NCBI GenBank assembly: GCA_001768235.1
Contig: MENK01000018.1
Location: forward strand, 1-64,000
Origin: Bacteroidetes bacterium GWB2_32_14
GTDB taxonomy: Bacteria; Bacteroidota; Bacteroidia; Bacteroidales; UBA12077
DNA: 64,000 bases
Direction of reading: 5' to 3'
Of this stretch, positions 8,879-17,681 are shown piece after piece (within the stretch, counting starts at the first letter, position 1; each line of letters opens with the position of its first letter). The notes below the pieces were generated by a model that saw only the letters and a list, made by a program, of their open reading frames with translations, had not been told where the DNA came from and searched no databases. The position numbers were made by a program, and so were the translations under genes.

Positions 8879-9856
8879 TCAGTTCATTTTTATTTTCCAT
8901 TTCATAATATCCTGAAAACCGCGTAAAAATTCGGCAGTATTTAAACGTTTTTTACCTGCTTGTTGCAATTGAATAATGTGAATATACCCTCCATTAACAG
9001 TAATTTTCAAATATGATTTTTCATCGGAAATAATCTGCCCTGCTGATAATGAATGAGAAATCAATTCTTTTTTTGTTTCGAATATTTTTAACTGAATATT
9101 TTGATTCCCCTGATTTGTTATTTCCGTCCATGCTGCAGGATACGGGCTTAATCCCCGAATATGATTGTAAATTGAATGAATATCTTTGTTCCAATTTATT
9201 TCGCAATCGTTTTTAAAAATTTTAGGAGCAGGTTTTATTGCCTCGTCCTTTTGTAAAAAGTCAGATTGGTTTATTTGTGGATAATTCCCTTCAATAATGG
9301 AGTTAACAGTTTTTATTATTAGTTCCGATCCTAAAACCATTAAGCGGTCGTGTAAAGTGCCTGCATTATCAGTTTCATTTATTGGGATTTCTTCCCGATA
9401 AATAATATTACCCGTATCGATTTCATGTTTTAAAAAGAAAGTAGTTATACCAGTAGTTTTCTCCCCGTTTATTATTGCCCAGTTAATTGGTGCAGCTCCG
9501 CGATAATGGGGCAGGAGTGATGCATGTAAATTTATTGTTCCTAACCGGGGCATTGACCAAACTATTTCAGGCAACATTTTAAATGCAACAATAATCTGTA
9601 AATCAGCTTTTAAACCTGATAATTGGTTTAAAAATAATTCATCTTTGAATTTATCGGGTTGAAGTATATTCAGGTTTTTACTTTTTGCATATTGTTTTAC
9701 TGCCGATTCTTGTATTTGTTGCCCGCGTCCGGCAGGTTTATCAGGGTTTGTAACCACTCCTACAATATTGTAATTTTCTTCTGCCAGCTTTTGTAATGGT
9801 GCAACTGCAAAATCGGGAGTACCTAGGTAAACAATACGTAAATCTTTTTTATTCAT
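8879..9856 (-). CDS. fmt: Methionyl-tRNA formyltransferase
   Basis: Formylates initiator Met-tRNA with 10-formyltetrahydrofolate before translation starts. The 325-residue protein has the N-terminal YLGTPDFAV motif, the catalytic region NLHASLLPHYRGAAPINWAI (about residues 105-124) and a C-terminal OB-like domain. It is transcribed alone. The 210 bases between it and the convergent glucosaminidase gene hold no supportable gene; a 67-codon frame there runs into the fmt coding sequence and was discarded. Confidence 0.96.
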   Translation of the reverse strand: MNKKDLRIVYLGTPDFAVAPLQKLAEENYNIVGVVTNPDKPAGRGQQIQESAVKQYAKSKNLNILQPDKFKDELFLNQLSGLKADLQIIVAFKMLPEIVWSMPRLGTINLHASLLPHYRGAAPINWAIINGEKTTGITTFFLKHEIDTGNIIYREEIPINETDNAGTLHDRLMVLGSELIIKTVNSIIEGNYPQINQSDFLQKDEAIKPAPKIFKNDCEINWNKDIHSIYNHIRGLSPYPAAWTEITNQGNQNIQLKIFETKKELISHSLSAGQIISDEKSYLKITVNGGYIHIIQLQQAGKKRLNTAEFLRGFQDIMKWKIKMN

Positions 9857-9873
9857 TTAATTCTAATGATTAG

Positions 9874-9881
9874 TAACTTTG
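9874..9881 (+). promoter_or_regulatory. Putative -7 box for the DUF4405-like gene
   Basis: TAACTTTG is a perfect TANNTTTG match, 69 bases before the ATG at 9950. It lies inside the longest open frame (start 9866), which argues for the internal start. No -33 TTTG at proper spacing was found. Confidence 0.3.
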
Positions 9882-9949
9882 AACAAATGTATAAAATTTT
9901 ACTTTTAAACTATGGTTATAATAAGAAGTCTATTTATAAATTGATTGAT

Positions 9950-10582
9950 ATGAAAAGCAAATTTAACTGGCAGATATTTATAAGTTTTGGGTTGTTGTTT
10001 TCGTTTATTTTAATAGCTTTCTCGGGTGTAATTCTATACATAGCACCAGAAGGCAGTTTTTCGCGTTGGATCGGGTGGAATGTCTTGGGGCTTTCAAAAA
10101 AACAATGGGAAGGCCAACATACTGTTTTTTCATACATTTTTATAGCTTTCTGCATATTTCATATTTTCAGAATAAATTGGGAATTACTGGTTTCATATTT
10201 TAAAACAAAAAATTTTAAACTGATTTACATTAAAGAAATAGGCATTACACTTATTCTTTTAATTTTCGTATTTACAGGAACTCTAATGCAATTTCAGCCT
10301 TTTAGCGGGATTATGAATATTGGCAGGAATATTTCGCAAAGCTTTGAAAAAGGAGTTGAGCCTTACGAAATACCAGATGCTGGTATTATTACTTTGGAAC
10401 AGTTTGCCGAAAGCTACCTGTTTATATCATTTAATGACCTTGAAAGCAGGTTAAATGAATTAGGATTTAAAACGATTCATAAATCAATTACAATTGAAGA
10501 GTTTTGTTTAAAAAACAATACAATTCCTTTTGAATTGTACCAGGTTCTTAAAAAGGAAGTCCCTGTGAAAAAGAATTATTAA
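9950..10582 (+). CDS. DUF4405-like membrane cytochrome protein
   Basis: About 210 residues with three hydrophobic helices (residues about 7-29, 50-75 and 88-108 from this start) and a soluble C-terminal part. The second helix carries two histidines in GQHTVFSYIFIAFCIFHIF, suited to b-type heme ligation, as in DUF4405 and cytochrome b561-like proteins. Its physiological partner is unknown. The frame is open back to 9866, but that start lies only 10 bases from the divergent fmt start and before a -7 box, so 9950 is preferred. The 3' end is 4 bases from the convergent ribBA stop. Confidence 0.65.
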   Translation: MKSKFNWQIFISFGLLFSFILIAFSGVILYIAPEGSFSRWIGWNVLGLSKKQWEGQHTVFSYIFIAFCIFHIFRINWELLVSYFKTKNFKLIYIKEIGITLILLIFVFTGTLMQFQPFSGIMNIGRNISQSFEKGVEPYEIPDAGIITLEQFAESYLFISFNDLESRLNELGFKTIHKSITIEEFCLKNNTIPFELYQVLKKEVPVKKNY

Positions 10583-10586
10583 GTAT

Positions 10587-11855
10587 TTATTTTGTATCCC
10601 CTTTTTTTGGATGAACGTGATTTGGAACCAGTTCCAATGTGTGTCCCATTTTTACGCGTTTTGTTTCCAGGTAAAACTTGTTATGTTTATTAGGTTCAAT
10701 TATTAAAGGAATGTTTTCAGTAACGATTAAGCCGTATGCTTCAAGGCCTTTTCGTTTTACAGGATTGTTGGTTAAGAGTTTAATTTTACCTAATCCTAGG
10801 TCCCTCAAAATGCTTGCGCCAACTCCATAATCGCGTTCGTCTTCTTCAAACCCGAGTTCTACATTTGCTTCAACGGTGTCGCGACCGTTTTCCTGAAGTT
10901 TATACGCTTTTATTTTGTTAAATAACCCAATTCCACGTCCTTCCTGGTTCATATATAAGAGTACGCCTTTCCCGGCTTTTTCAATTTTTCTCATTGCTTC
11001 GTGTAGTTGTTGCCCGCAATCGCAACGTTTAGAACCGAAAATATCACCAGTAACACATGACGAATGAACCCTGACACAAACAGTATCGTCTTTTGTCCAT
11101 TCTCCTTTGATTAATGCAACATGTTCAAGTCCATTTGATTTTTGGATATAAGGAATAAGATCAAATTCGCCATATTCGGTGGGTAGTTTTACTCTTGCGC
11201 CTCGTTCGATAAGGCTTTCTTCGTTAAGCCTGTATTTAATAAGATCGGCAATTGATATAATTTTAAGGTCGAATTTTTTAGCTATTTTAAGAAGCTGAGG
11301 TAATCTGGCCATTGTACCGTCTTCGTTCATGATTTCAACTAATGCACCACCAGGCTTTAAACCGGCAATACGCGTGAGATCGACAACAGCTTCGGTATGG
11401 CCCGCTCTTCTGATAACACCTTTTTGCCTGGCTTTGAGTGGGAAAATATGCCCGGGGCGGCCAAGATCTTCCGGTTTTGTTGCAGGATCAACAAGTGATT
11501 TGATGGTTTTAGCGCGGTCTGACGCAGAGATTCCTGTTGTGCAACCATTTCCTAAAAGATCTACAGATACTGTAAATGGAGTTGCATGTAATGCTGTATT
11601 GTTTCCTACCATTAACTCTAAATCCAGCTCTTTACAGCGCTCTTCAGGTAATGGAGTGCAAATTAACCCTCTGCCGTGAGTAGCCATAAAATTTACAATT
11701 TCAGGTGTAATTAACTCGGCTGCTACAACAAAATCCCCCTCGTTTTCACGGTCTTCATCATCAACAACAATTAGCACTTTCCCGGCTTTAATATCCTGAA
11801 TAGCTTCTTCTATGGTGTTGAGCGTGTGTTGCTGAATATCTTGATTAATTGACAT
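10587..11855 (-). CDS. ribBA: Bifunctional DHBP synthase / GTP cyclohydrolase II
   Basis: Supplies both precursors of riboflavin. The N-terminal RibB half (about 1-205) makes 3,4-dihydroxy-2-butanone 4-phosphate from ribulose 5-phosphate, and the C-terminal RibA half (about 206-422) opens GTP. Visible motifs are [11 protein letters not shown] and [10 protein letters not shown] (RibB metal site), GHTEAVVDL, the RibA zinc cysteines in [17 protein letters not shown], and [14 protein letters not shown] minus-strand TACTTTTG -7 box (11890-11897) precedes it. No FMN riboswitch is recognisable in the short leader. The gene is separate from other rib genes. Confidence 0.96.
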   Translation of the reverse strand: MSINQDIQQHTLNTIEEAIQDIKAGKVLIVVDDEDRENEGDFVVAAELITPEIVNFMATHGRGLICTPLPEERCKELDLELMVGNNTALHATPFTVSVDLLGNGCTTGISASDRAKTIKSLVDPATKPEDLGRPGHIFPLKARQKGVIRRAGHTEAVVDLTRIAGLKPGGALVEIMNEDGTMARLPQLLKIAKKFDLKIISIADLIKYRLNEESLIERGARVKLPTEYGEFDLIPYIQKSNGLEHVALIKGEWTKDDTVCVRVHSSCVTGDIFGSKRCDCGQQLHEAMRKIEKAGKGVLLYMNQEGRGIGLFNKIKAYKLQENGRDTVEANVELGFEEDERDYGVGASILRDLGLGKIKLLTNNPVKRKGLEAYGLIVTENIPLIIEPNKHNKFYLETKRVKMGHTLELVPNHVHPKKGDTK

Positions 11856-11946
11856 TTTTTGAGTCCGTTTTAAGGTGAAAAATATTTTGCAAAAGTATAA
11901 TAAGTGTTTATAAATAACTAAAAATCCCGTGTATAAATTACATGAT

Positions 11947-13113
11947 TTATTCCCTGATGGATCGTTCCCAGGTTACCGGTTGTGATTTTTTTAAAAACCG
12001 GATAAAACCAAGAATCACAGAAAGATTCATTATAAAAAGATAGTAGGGCGCAAAAATCAACTTGATACTGGTTTTTTTTGATTGTAAAAGATACCCTATA
12101 CAGACAAACAGGTAAAAAATACACTGAAGGCCAAAAGAATAATTGTAAAACACGGAATCAGGTTGTATTGTAATTATATACAGGTTAATTAAAAAAAGTA
12201 CGGGAAATGAAAATGGCACAATTGCCCATCGGAGTACTTTATGAGAAATATACTGCAAAGATAAAAGGGTATTTCTAAAAGGATTCAGGAGTAATTTCAG
12301 CTTTATAATTGCCTGAAAGCCACCATAAGCAATCCGAATCTTTCGTTTTAATTCTTCATGAATATTTACTGATGCCCTTTCGGAAGCTATTGCATCTGAT
12401 GCATATTTAATATGATATCCTTTTTGGGCTATACGGAGTGAAATAACAAAATCGTCAAGGATAATATCGGGATCAATTGCCGGAAATAACTCGGTTCGTA
12501 TCGCGAACAATTCGCCAACCGCTCCAATAGCTGAATTTACATCCGATTCTGCTTTTTTTAAAATCGACTCGTATTTCCAGTAAATGCCCTCTCCGGAATT
12601 TACCGCATTATCTTTATTCAACGGGATGATTCTTTTTTCACCTGCAACACATCCTGTTTTCTTATTTTTAAATTCATTAACAATAGCCCTTATACATTCT
12701 TTATTTAACAGGGTATTTGCATCCGAAAAAATAACAACGGGTGTTTTTACAAACTGCATTCCCCTGTTTATCGCGCTAATTTTACCTTTTCTTTCATTTT
12801 CGTGATATACATTTAACCCTGGGAATTTCTTTAATGCTTCAAGAGTTCCATCATCAGAGCCGTCGGTAACCCAAATAAAATGAAGTTTTTCTTTTGGGTA
12901 ATCAAGACACAATGAATTTTGAATTTTTGCTTCTACAAAATCGATCTCGTTATATGCAGTAACAAAAAGAGTAACTTCGGGTTCATAAACACGGGTATTG
13001 TTTTCATATTTTTTAAATAAATTTATAAATACTGAAAAAACAAGTATGACAAAAGGATATAAAAAGTAGGTATATGCTACAATACAAATCAATATCCAGA
13101 AAAGTGCTATCAT
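11947..13113 (-). CDS. Family 2 membrane glycosyltransferase
   Basis: A 388-residue membrane enzyme with an N-terminal helix (about 1-30), a GT-A catalytic domain (about 45-260) and about three C-terminal helices (about 285-375). Catalytic features include [10 protein letters not shown], the nucleotide-sugar region [13 protein letters not shown], the DxD-like FSDANTLL, and an [16 protein letters not shown] segment like the ED motif of processive polysaccharide synthases. It probably builds a cell-surface glycan at the inner membrane; donor and acceptor cannot be told. It is the last gene of a three-gene operon with a GT4 enzyme (2-base gap) and an LptF/G permease. Confidence 0.85.
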   Translation of the reverse strand: MIALFWILICIVAYTYFLYPFVILVFSVFINLFKKYENNTRVYEPEVTLFVTAYNEIDFVEAKIQNSLCLDYPKEKLHFIWVTDGSDDGTLEALKKFPGLNVYHENERKGKISAINRGMQFVKTPVVIFSDANTLLNKECIRAIVNEFKNKKTGCVAGEKRIIPLNKDNAVNSGEGIYWKYESILKKAESDVNSAIGAVGELFAIRTELFPAIDPDIILDDFVISLRIAQKGYHIKYASDAIASERASVNIHEELKRKIRIAYGGFQAIIKLKLLLNPFRNTLLSLQYISHKVLRWAIVPFSFPVLFLINLYIITIQPDSVFYNYSFGLQCIFYLFVCIGYLLQSKKTSIKLIFAPYYLFIMNLSVILGFIRFLKKSQPVTWERSIRE

Positions 13114-13115
13114 AA

Positions 13116-14327
13116 CTAGTGTTGATTTATAAATTGAATTGCTTTAGATGCAATTGTTTCAATATTGTATTCATTTAATACGAAATCGTGCGCGGTATTT
13201 CCAATGCTGTTTCGTAAGTCTCTGTTTTTAAGTAATTTTAAAACATTTTCTGCGAAAGAAAGAGGGTTGTTTGAAATTAAAATTTTTTCTTCATTTAACT
13301 TATCAATACCTTCAGATCCTTTTGGAGTAGATACAATAGCTTTTTTAAAAGCCATGGCTTCAATAATTTTAACACGCATTCCGCTACCCGAAAAAAGCGG
13401 GACAATCATTGGGCCCGGGATTGAAAAAAAATCATAGGCGTTTTCAATTTGTCCTACAAAACGAATATTATTATTTGAACTTAACCTTTTTACAAACCAT
13501 TTTGGGGCATTTCTGCCTGCAATAAGCAGCTCAACATTTGAAACTTGGTTGATAATTAACGGGAAACATTTTTTTATGAACCAGATTAATCCTTGTTGAT
13601 TTGGAATCCAGTCAAGAGCTCCAATATAAAGAATCGTTGGAGTATTTTCAGGCTTGCTTATTTGCGAATAAAATGAATCTGGTTGACTGATTTCAACGCC
13701 AAATGGGGTTGCCAGCATTGGTTTAATGTTTCCATTCCCTGTATAAAAATGAGCATCGGTATTACTTATGGGAAGTAATACATCATAGGAATTAATGTAT
13801 TTCAATTCAAATTTTTTCAGCCTATTTGCTAAAACAGTAAAGTAGATTTTTTTTAGAATTGATCGTGTATTTTTTGCATTTTCGAACCAAATCTCAGATT
13901 CAATATTATGTGGGCGGTAAATGATTTTCCCGGGATAGTATTTGCGAATAATATCAATATAAAATAACACATATAAGCCTTCAATTTGAATAAAATCCCA
14001 TTTTTTTTGCACGATAAGAGATATTAACCTGTTCGAAAAATTCTGGTTAATAAATCGCTCCAGGGTATATGGCCTTTTTGTGAAAAAAAAATTAAGTAAC
14101 AGTTTTAAAACGGATATTTTTGTATTAACATCAATACCAACAAGTTCAATATTTTTTTCCTTTAAAACCCGGATATCGGAATCTTTATTATAATGCTTAT
14201 GTGTTACCATATTTAGTAAAGTAACATTATGATTTAATCTTGCATAAGCATTCGCCAAATTTAGGATTGCAAGAGAGCCTCCATCGGGTGGAAATAAAGC
14301 CTTATTTGATATTTGTAAGATGTTCAT
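13116..14327 (-). CDS. Family 4 glycosyltransferase (GT-B fold)
   Basis: A 403-residue protein with the two-domain GT-B plan. The N-terminal domain begins LQISNKALFPPDGGSLAIL, a glycine-rich acceptor loop. The C-terminal nucleotide-sugar domain contains ILYIGALDWIPNQQG and PLFSGSGMRVKIIEAMAFKK, the EX7E-like donor site. It retains no signal peptide or membrane helix and should act at the cytoplasmic face. Its position 2 bases upstream of a GT2 gene and 5 bases downstream of the LptF/G gene suggests LPS or exopolysaccharide assembly. The specific sugar is not predictable. Confidence 0.87.
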   Translation of the reverse strand: MNILQISNKALFPPDGGSLAILNLANAYARLNHNVTLLNMVTHKHYNKDSDIRVLKEKNIELVGIDVNTKISVLKLLLNFFFTKRPYTLERFINQNFSNRLISLIVQKKWDFIQIEGLYVLFYIDIIRKYYPGKIIYRPHNIESEIWFENAKNTRSILKKIYFTVLANRLKKFELKYINSYDVLLPISNTDAHFYTGNGNIKPMLATPFGVEISQPDSFYSQISKPENTPTILYIGALDWIPNQQGLIWFIKKCFPLIINQVSNVELLIAGRNAPKWFVKRLSSNNNIRFVGQIENAYDFFSIPGPMIVPLFSGSGMRVKIIEAMAFKKAIVSTPKGSEGIDKLNEEKILISNNPLSFAENVLKLLKNRDLRNSIGNTAHDFVLNEYNIETIASKAIQFINQH

Positions 14328-14332
14328 TTTCG

Positions 14333-16051
14333 TTATTCTTCGGTTTTCTTTTTTGAAAACCGATTGAAGAGTTTCTTGAAGAAAAGCACGTAGGTGTCGG
14401 CATTAAGAATAACCGAGTCGGTAGTTGCTTTGTATGTTAGAAAAATACCCAATGGCATTAGAACAAAAGATGATATCCACATACCAATATATGCAGGCAT
14501 AACTCCTTCCCGGGCAAACTTTTCTCCGGCAATGGAAAGGATATAGTAAAATATGAAAAACATGATAGAAATAACTACAGATACCCCAAAACCTCCTTTG
14601 CGTATAATTGCGCCAAACGGAGCTCCTATAAAGAAAAATACAAGGCAGGCAAAAGATAATGTGAATTTACGATGCCATTCAATTTCATGCCTTCTTATTC
14701 TTTCTTTTTTATAATTGAATTGTTTAAGGGAATTATCAACAGAGTTTTGCGCAGCTCGTGCATACGTAAGTGCATGATTTATTGCATCATTCTTTTGAGT
14801 TTGGGTGAGCTTTTGCAATACAGAATCAGGATAAAAAGCAGATTTTGTTGTTAGTAAATTCTTAATATTTTTTATAGAATCTGTTTTTTCTTTTTTCAAA
14901 CTAGCTGTATCCGGTATATTTAGGGTTCTAATTGAATCCGGATTTTTAGTTTTTAACTTTGTTGAATCAATTTTAACAGCCTGAGGTTTTTTAATTACAG
15001 GCCTTTTATTTTTTTCTCCGGGATTTTTTTTTGTTGCCTTATTTTTTGGGGCGTTTGGTCTTGGCTTCAAATCTTTATTATTGTCATCATCCTTTTTTTT
15101 ATTAAAGGAGGGATTCTTCAAATCACTGATTAAATTTTTTTCTTTTTTAAAGTAATTATTTTTAATTAATGTATTAGAGAAACTCACTACAAGTTCATTA
15201 AATTCATTTCGAAGAGAATCTTCGAAATATTCAAGTTGCTTTAAATTGAGCATTTGAAAATTGTTTTTAAACAAGTCTTCATCGCTTCTGCTAAAATCTA
15301 ATCCTGTAAGTTCGAAATAGACAACTTGTTTTTCGAAATTGTGTCGTTGATGAGGGTGTTTTTTTTCACTTCTTCTGCGGTCTTTCCGGGGTTCATCCAT
15401 TTCTTCGTAGGAATAGCCATTATACAGGGTAAGAATGATATGCGATTCATCAGCAGTCATTTTCATATATCCTGAATCGGCTACTGTTACATTCAGGTTT
15501 TCTTTGTTGTTTTTATGATCGTAAACCATAATATTCTGAAGGAGATTGGTCTTATGGTTTTTCTTGGCAATTTTAATACTATAACCTTCAATCCCGTTAT
15601 AAAAAATACCTTCTTTAATTTGTAGCTCCGGCCGTTGATGTTTAACATCATATATAAGGGTTCCGGTTTTCAGGTTGGTGTAAGGAATAATATAATCAGA
15701 ATAATAATAGGCCCCGATACTAATTAATATGGTAAGGTAAATTAGCGGCAACATGAACCGTTGCAGGGAGATTCCGGCCGATTTAATAGCGGTTAACTCA
15801 AAATTTTCGCCCATATCTCCAAAAGTCATGATAGATGAAAGGAGTATGGCTAACGGCAGGGCCATTGTTACCAAACGTGCCGATGCGTAGAGAACCAATT
15901 CTGCAATAATTGTCCATTCTAATCCTTTTCCTGCTAAATCATCGATGTATTTCCATAGAAACTGCATCAACAGGATGAACAGGGATATTAAGAATGTCAG
16001 GACCAAAGGCCCAAGATAGGATTCTAAAATAAATTTATTGAGTCGCTTCAC
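14333..16051 (-). CDS. LptF/LptG family permease with Lys/Pro-rich insertion
   Basis: Inner-membrane subunit of the LPS export ABC complex (YjgP/YjgQ family), which extracts LPS and passes it to the periplasmic bridge. Three N-terminal helices (about 10-120), a periplasmic beta-jellyroll and three C-terminal helices (about 460-560) fit the family. The protein is 572 residues, well above the usual 350-400. The excess is a charged, low-complexity segment at about residues 300-405, rich in Lys, Asn, Pro and Asp, placed in the periplasmic part. It begins an operon with two glycosyltransferases, in keeping with an envelope-glycan role. Whether it is LptF or LptG is not clear. Confidence 0.88.
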   Translation of the reverse strand: MKRLNKFILESYLGPLVLTFLISLFILLMQFLWKYIDDLAGKGLEWTIIAELVLYASARLVTMALPLAILLSSIMTFGDMGENFELTAIKSAGISLQRFMLPLIYLTILISIGAYYYSDYIIPYTNLKTGTLIYDVKHQRPELQIKEGIFYNGIEGYSIKIAKKNHKTNLLQNIMVYDHKNNKENLNVTVADSGYMKMTADESHIILTLYNGYSYEEMDEPRKDRRRSEKKHPHQRHNFEKQVVYFELTGLDFSRSDEDLFKNNFQMLNLKQLEYFEDSLRNEFNELVVSFSNTLIKNNYFKKEKNLISDLKNPSFNKKKDDDNNKDLKPRPNAPKNKATKKNPGEKNKRPVIKKPQAVKIDSTKLKTKNPDSIRTLNIPDTASLKKEKTDSIKNIKNLLTTKSAFYPDSVLQKLTQTQKNDAINHALTYARAAQNSVDNSLKQFNYKKERIRRHEIEWHRKFTLSFACLVFFFIGAPFGAIIRKGGFGVSVVISIMFFIFYYILSIAGEKFAREGVMPAYIGMWISSFVLMPLGIFLTYKATTDSVILNADTYVLFFKKLFNRFSKKKTEE

Positions 16052-16135
16052 CGGTTTATGTTTGTTTTAATTGTAAAACGATTACAAAAATAACTTATTT
16101 TATAATAATGTGCCTTATGAAGTACAAAAATCAGC

Positions 16136-16510
16136 TTATAAACCAAGAGTGCGTTTTAGTTCTGAAACCTGTGAATTCCATAATTCGCTTGAATCGTGTT
16201 TCTCGCCTTCGTCTGAAAAATCAGTAATAACAAGTGCCACATCGCCGGTAAGTTCATCGGTATGGATTTTAAACTCAAAAAATAATTCATCATCATCATC
16301 GAGCCAGTGAAAACGTATAAAGTGATTTTCTTTTTTTGAAATAAGTTCGGCTTGTTGTTCAGCTCCATCCCAAATAAAAGAATAAATGTTGCCAACAATG
16401 TTTACATCATCTGCAAACCACTCTGATAAACCGCTGGGAGTTGATAGCCTGGGATAAAGTATTTTGGGTGATGCATTTAGCGTAAACTCCAGTTCGTATT
16501 TTTTTTTCAT
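16136..16510 (-). CDS. START-like domain protein (SRPBCC superfamily)
   Basis: A 124-residue single-domain protein with the helix-grip layout seen in AHSA1/START-like families: MKKKYELEFTLNASP at the start, LSTPSGLSEWFADDV, and a C-terminal amphipathic helix. Short cytosolic members of this kind are common in Bacteroidota, usually of unknown role, and may bind hydrophobic ligands. It lies 84 bases upstream of the LptF/G gene on the same strand. Function is not assigned. Confidence 0.8.
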   Translation of the reverse strand: MKKKYELEFTLNASPKILYPRLSTPSGLSEWFADDVNIVGNIYSFIWDGAEQQAELISKKENHFIRFHWLDDDDELFFEFKIHTDELTGDVALVITDFSDEGEKHDSSELWNSQVSELKRTLGL

Positions 16511-16601
16511 TCCGTATGTATAATTTTCCTCTCAATACTGCAATATATAAAAATTTTTCAGATTTTTTGAATTCTTATTTAGAAGATAAAACAAAATAAA
16601 T

Positions 16602-16609
16602 TATATTTG
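16602..16609 (+). promoter_or_regulatory. Putative -7 box of the tRNA-Met transcript
   Basis: TATATTTG is a full match to TANNTTTG and lies 137 bases before tRNA-Met and 44 before the tRNA remnant. Transcription would begin near 16615, so the decayed copy and its palindrome would be part of the precursor. No TTTG at -33 was found. Confidence 0.4.
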
Positions 16610-16652
16610 CAGCCCGAAAGGGTTTGGGAGAGTTCTTAAAATAAGAATATTT

Positions 16653-16705
16653 AGAGAGGGAGCTCAGATGCCTGCCTGCCGCAGGCAGGGTTAGAACGCA
16701 TGATT
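16653..16705 (+). pseudogene. Truncated tRNA-Met copy with palindrome insertion
   Basis: Bases 16653-16670 and 16690-16705 together align with the 5' half of the intact tRNA-Met gene downstream (acceptor 5' strand, D arm and start of the anticodon stem). GGCGAGGTAGCTCAGATG becomes AGAGAGGGAGCTCAGATG, and GGTTAGAGCGCATGAT becomes GTTAGAACGCATGAT. The similarity continues upstream (AGTTCTT...AGAATATTT at 16631-16652 against 16723-16745), so a whole leader-plus-tRNA unit was duplicated. A 19-base palindrome splits the D loop. The anticodon and 3' half are absent, so it cannot make a tRNA. Confidence 0.8.
16671..16689. repeat. Small palindromic repeat, copy 1
   Basis: CCTGCCTGCCGCAGGCAGG is a perfect 9-bp inverted repeat around a central C. 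It sits in the D loop of the tRNA remnant, and removing it restores the AGATGGTTAG tRNA sequence, so it is an insertion. Its GC content is far above its surroundings. A close relative lies at 33165-33184. Confidence 0.8.
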
Positions 16706-16745
16706 TGGTTCTTGTTAGAAAAAGTTCTTTATAAATAGAATATTT

Positions 16746-16819
16746 GGCGAGGTAGCTCAGATGGTTAGAGCGCATGATTCATAATCATGAGGTCGCGAGT
16801 TCAATTCTCGCTCTCGCTA
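16746..16819 (+). tRNA. tRNA-Met (CAT)
   Basis: A complete 74-base cloverleaf. The acceptor stem is GGCGAGG with TCTCGCT (two G-U pairs), the D stem GCTC/GAGC, the anticodon stem CATGA/TCATG around TTCATAA (anticodon CAT), the variable loop AGGTC and the T stem GCGAG/CTCGC around TTCAATT. The first pair is G-U rather than mismatched, and no three G-C pairs close the anticodon stem, so it is an elongator-like Met (or Ile2 precursor) tRNA rather than initiator. CCA is not encoded. Confidence 0.95.
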
Positions 16820-16820
16820 C

Positions 16821-16854
16821 AAAAAAGGGAATTAAATATTTAATTCCCTTTTTT
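16821..16854. terminator. Terminator after tRNA-Met
   Basis: A 34-base perfect palindrome beginning with six A and ending with six T (core GGGAATTAAA/TTTAATTCCC) starts one base after the tRNA. It can also stop the DedA transcript coming from the other strand. Confidence 0.88.
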
Positions 16855-16892
16855 ATTTCCTGAGCAATAAAAGTATAGTTTAAGAATCTTAT

Positions 16893-17537
16893 TTACAAGT
16901 TGCCTGACTCATAATTATTTAACGAGCGGGATTTAAAATACTTGATCGTGAGAAATACTATAAAAACAATCCCGATTACTACCATTGCCATAGATAGAAC
17001 ATGGTAATTTTTTTGAAGCAATTCTTTTTGAGAATATAAGAAATATCCTAAAATAGCCAGGATAATATTCCATATACCAGACCCGATAATTGTAAATAAT
17101 ATAAAATCTTTAAGTTTCATCCGGGAAAGGCCTGCCGGTAATGAAATGAGTTGCCTGATAGCAGGAATAAGGCGTCCAATTAGTGTTGAGCTTTTCCCGT
17201 GTTTATTAAAATAGTTCTCGGCCTTGTCAACAGAATGCTCGTTAATAAGCATGAGGTTTGCAACACGGGTACGGGATAGTTTATGTATTATCTTTCTGCC
17301 TAAAATCAAGGCAATATAGTAATTAAACAAAGCCCCGACTAATGCTCCCGCGGTACCCGAAGCAACAACACCATAAATATTTAAATCACCCTGGGCAGCT
17401 TTATATGCTGCAGGGGGTATTACAATTTCGGAAGGAAACGGAATAAAGGAACTTTCAATACTCATTAATATAAACACGGTACCATAATTTATATGCGCCA
17501 TGTACCATGTTGTGATAGCTTCGAAAATTTCTGCCAT
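16893..17537 (-). CDS. DedA family (VTT domain) membrane protein
   Basis: A 214-residue polytopic inner-membrane protein of the DedA/SNARE-associated Golgi family, members of which act in membrane homeostasis and, in some cases, undecaprenyl-phosphate or phospholipid flipping. About five hydrophobic segments are visible. The family signature is present as SSFIPFPSEIVIPPAA (about 29-44) and STLIGRLIPAIRQLISLPAG (about 117-136), including the conserved glycine and arginines of the re-entrant loops. It is a single gene downstream of the LacI-type regulator on the same strand, 144 bases away, and converges on tRNA-Met. Confidence 0.92.
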   Translation of the reverse strand: MAEIFEAITTWYMAHINYGTVFILMSIESSFIPFPSEIVIPPAAYKAAQGDLNIYGVVASGTAGALVGALFNYYIALILGRKIIHKLSRTRVANLMLINEHSVDKAENYFNKHGKSSTLIGRLIPAIRQLISLPAGLSRMKLKDFILFTIIGSGIWNIILAILGYFLYSQKELLQKNYHVLSMAMVVIGIVFIVFLTIKYFKSRSLNNYESGNL

Positions 17538-17681
17538 AATGTTGATAATGATTATAAAACAAAACTCATTTTAAAATGCCCGTAAATATAGAATAAATAT
17601 TTGCAATATTTTAACGATGTTAATTGATTGAATATGCTGAATATTCCTTTTAGCAGTATATTTACGTGTGAATAATCCCGA

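Noticed and set aside
8704-8907. 67-codon open frame on the plus strand
   Set aside because: It begins in the short gap after the glucosaminidase gene and runs into the antisense of fmt; no domain, promoter or typical composition.
9866-9949. N-terminal extension of the DUF4405-like protein
   Set aside because: It leaves only 9 bases to the divergent fmt start and contains a -7 box; the internal ATG at 9950 is a better start.
11856-11946. FMN riboswitch before ribBA
   Set aside because: The leader is under 100 bases and AT-rich, with none of the conserved riboswitch stems visible.
16575-16775. 66-codon open frame on the minus strand
   Set aside because: It covers the tRNA remnant, the palindrome and the start of tRNA-Met, so it is fortuitous.
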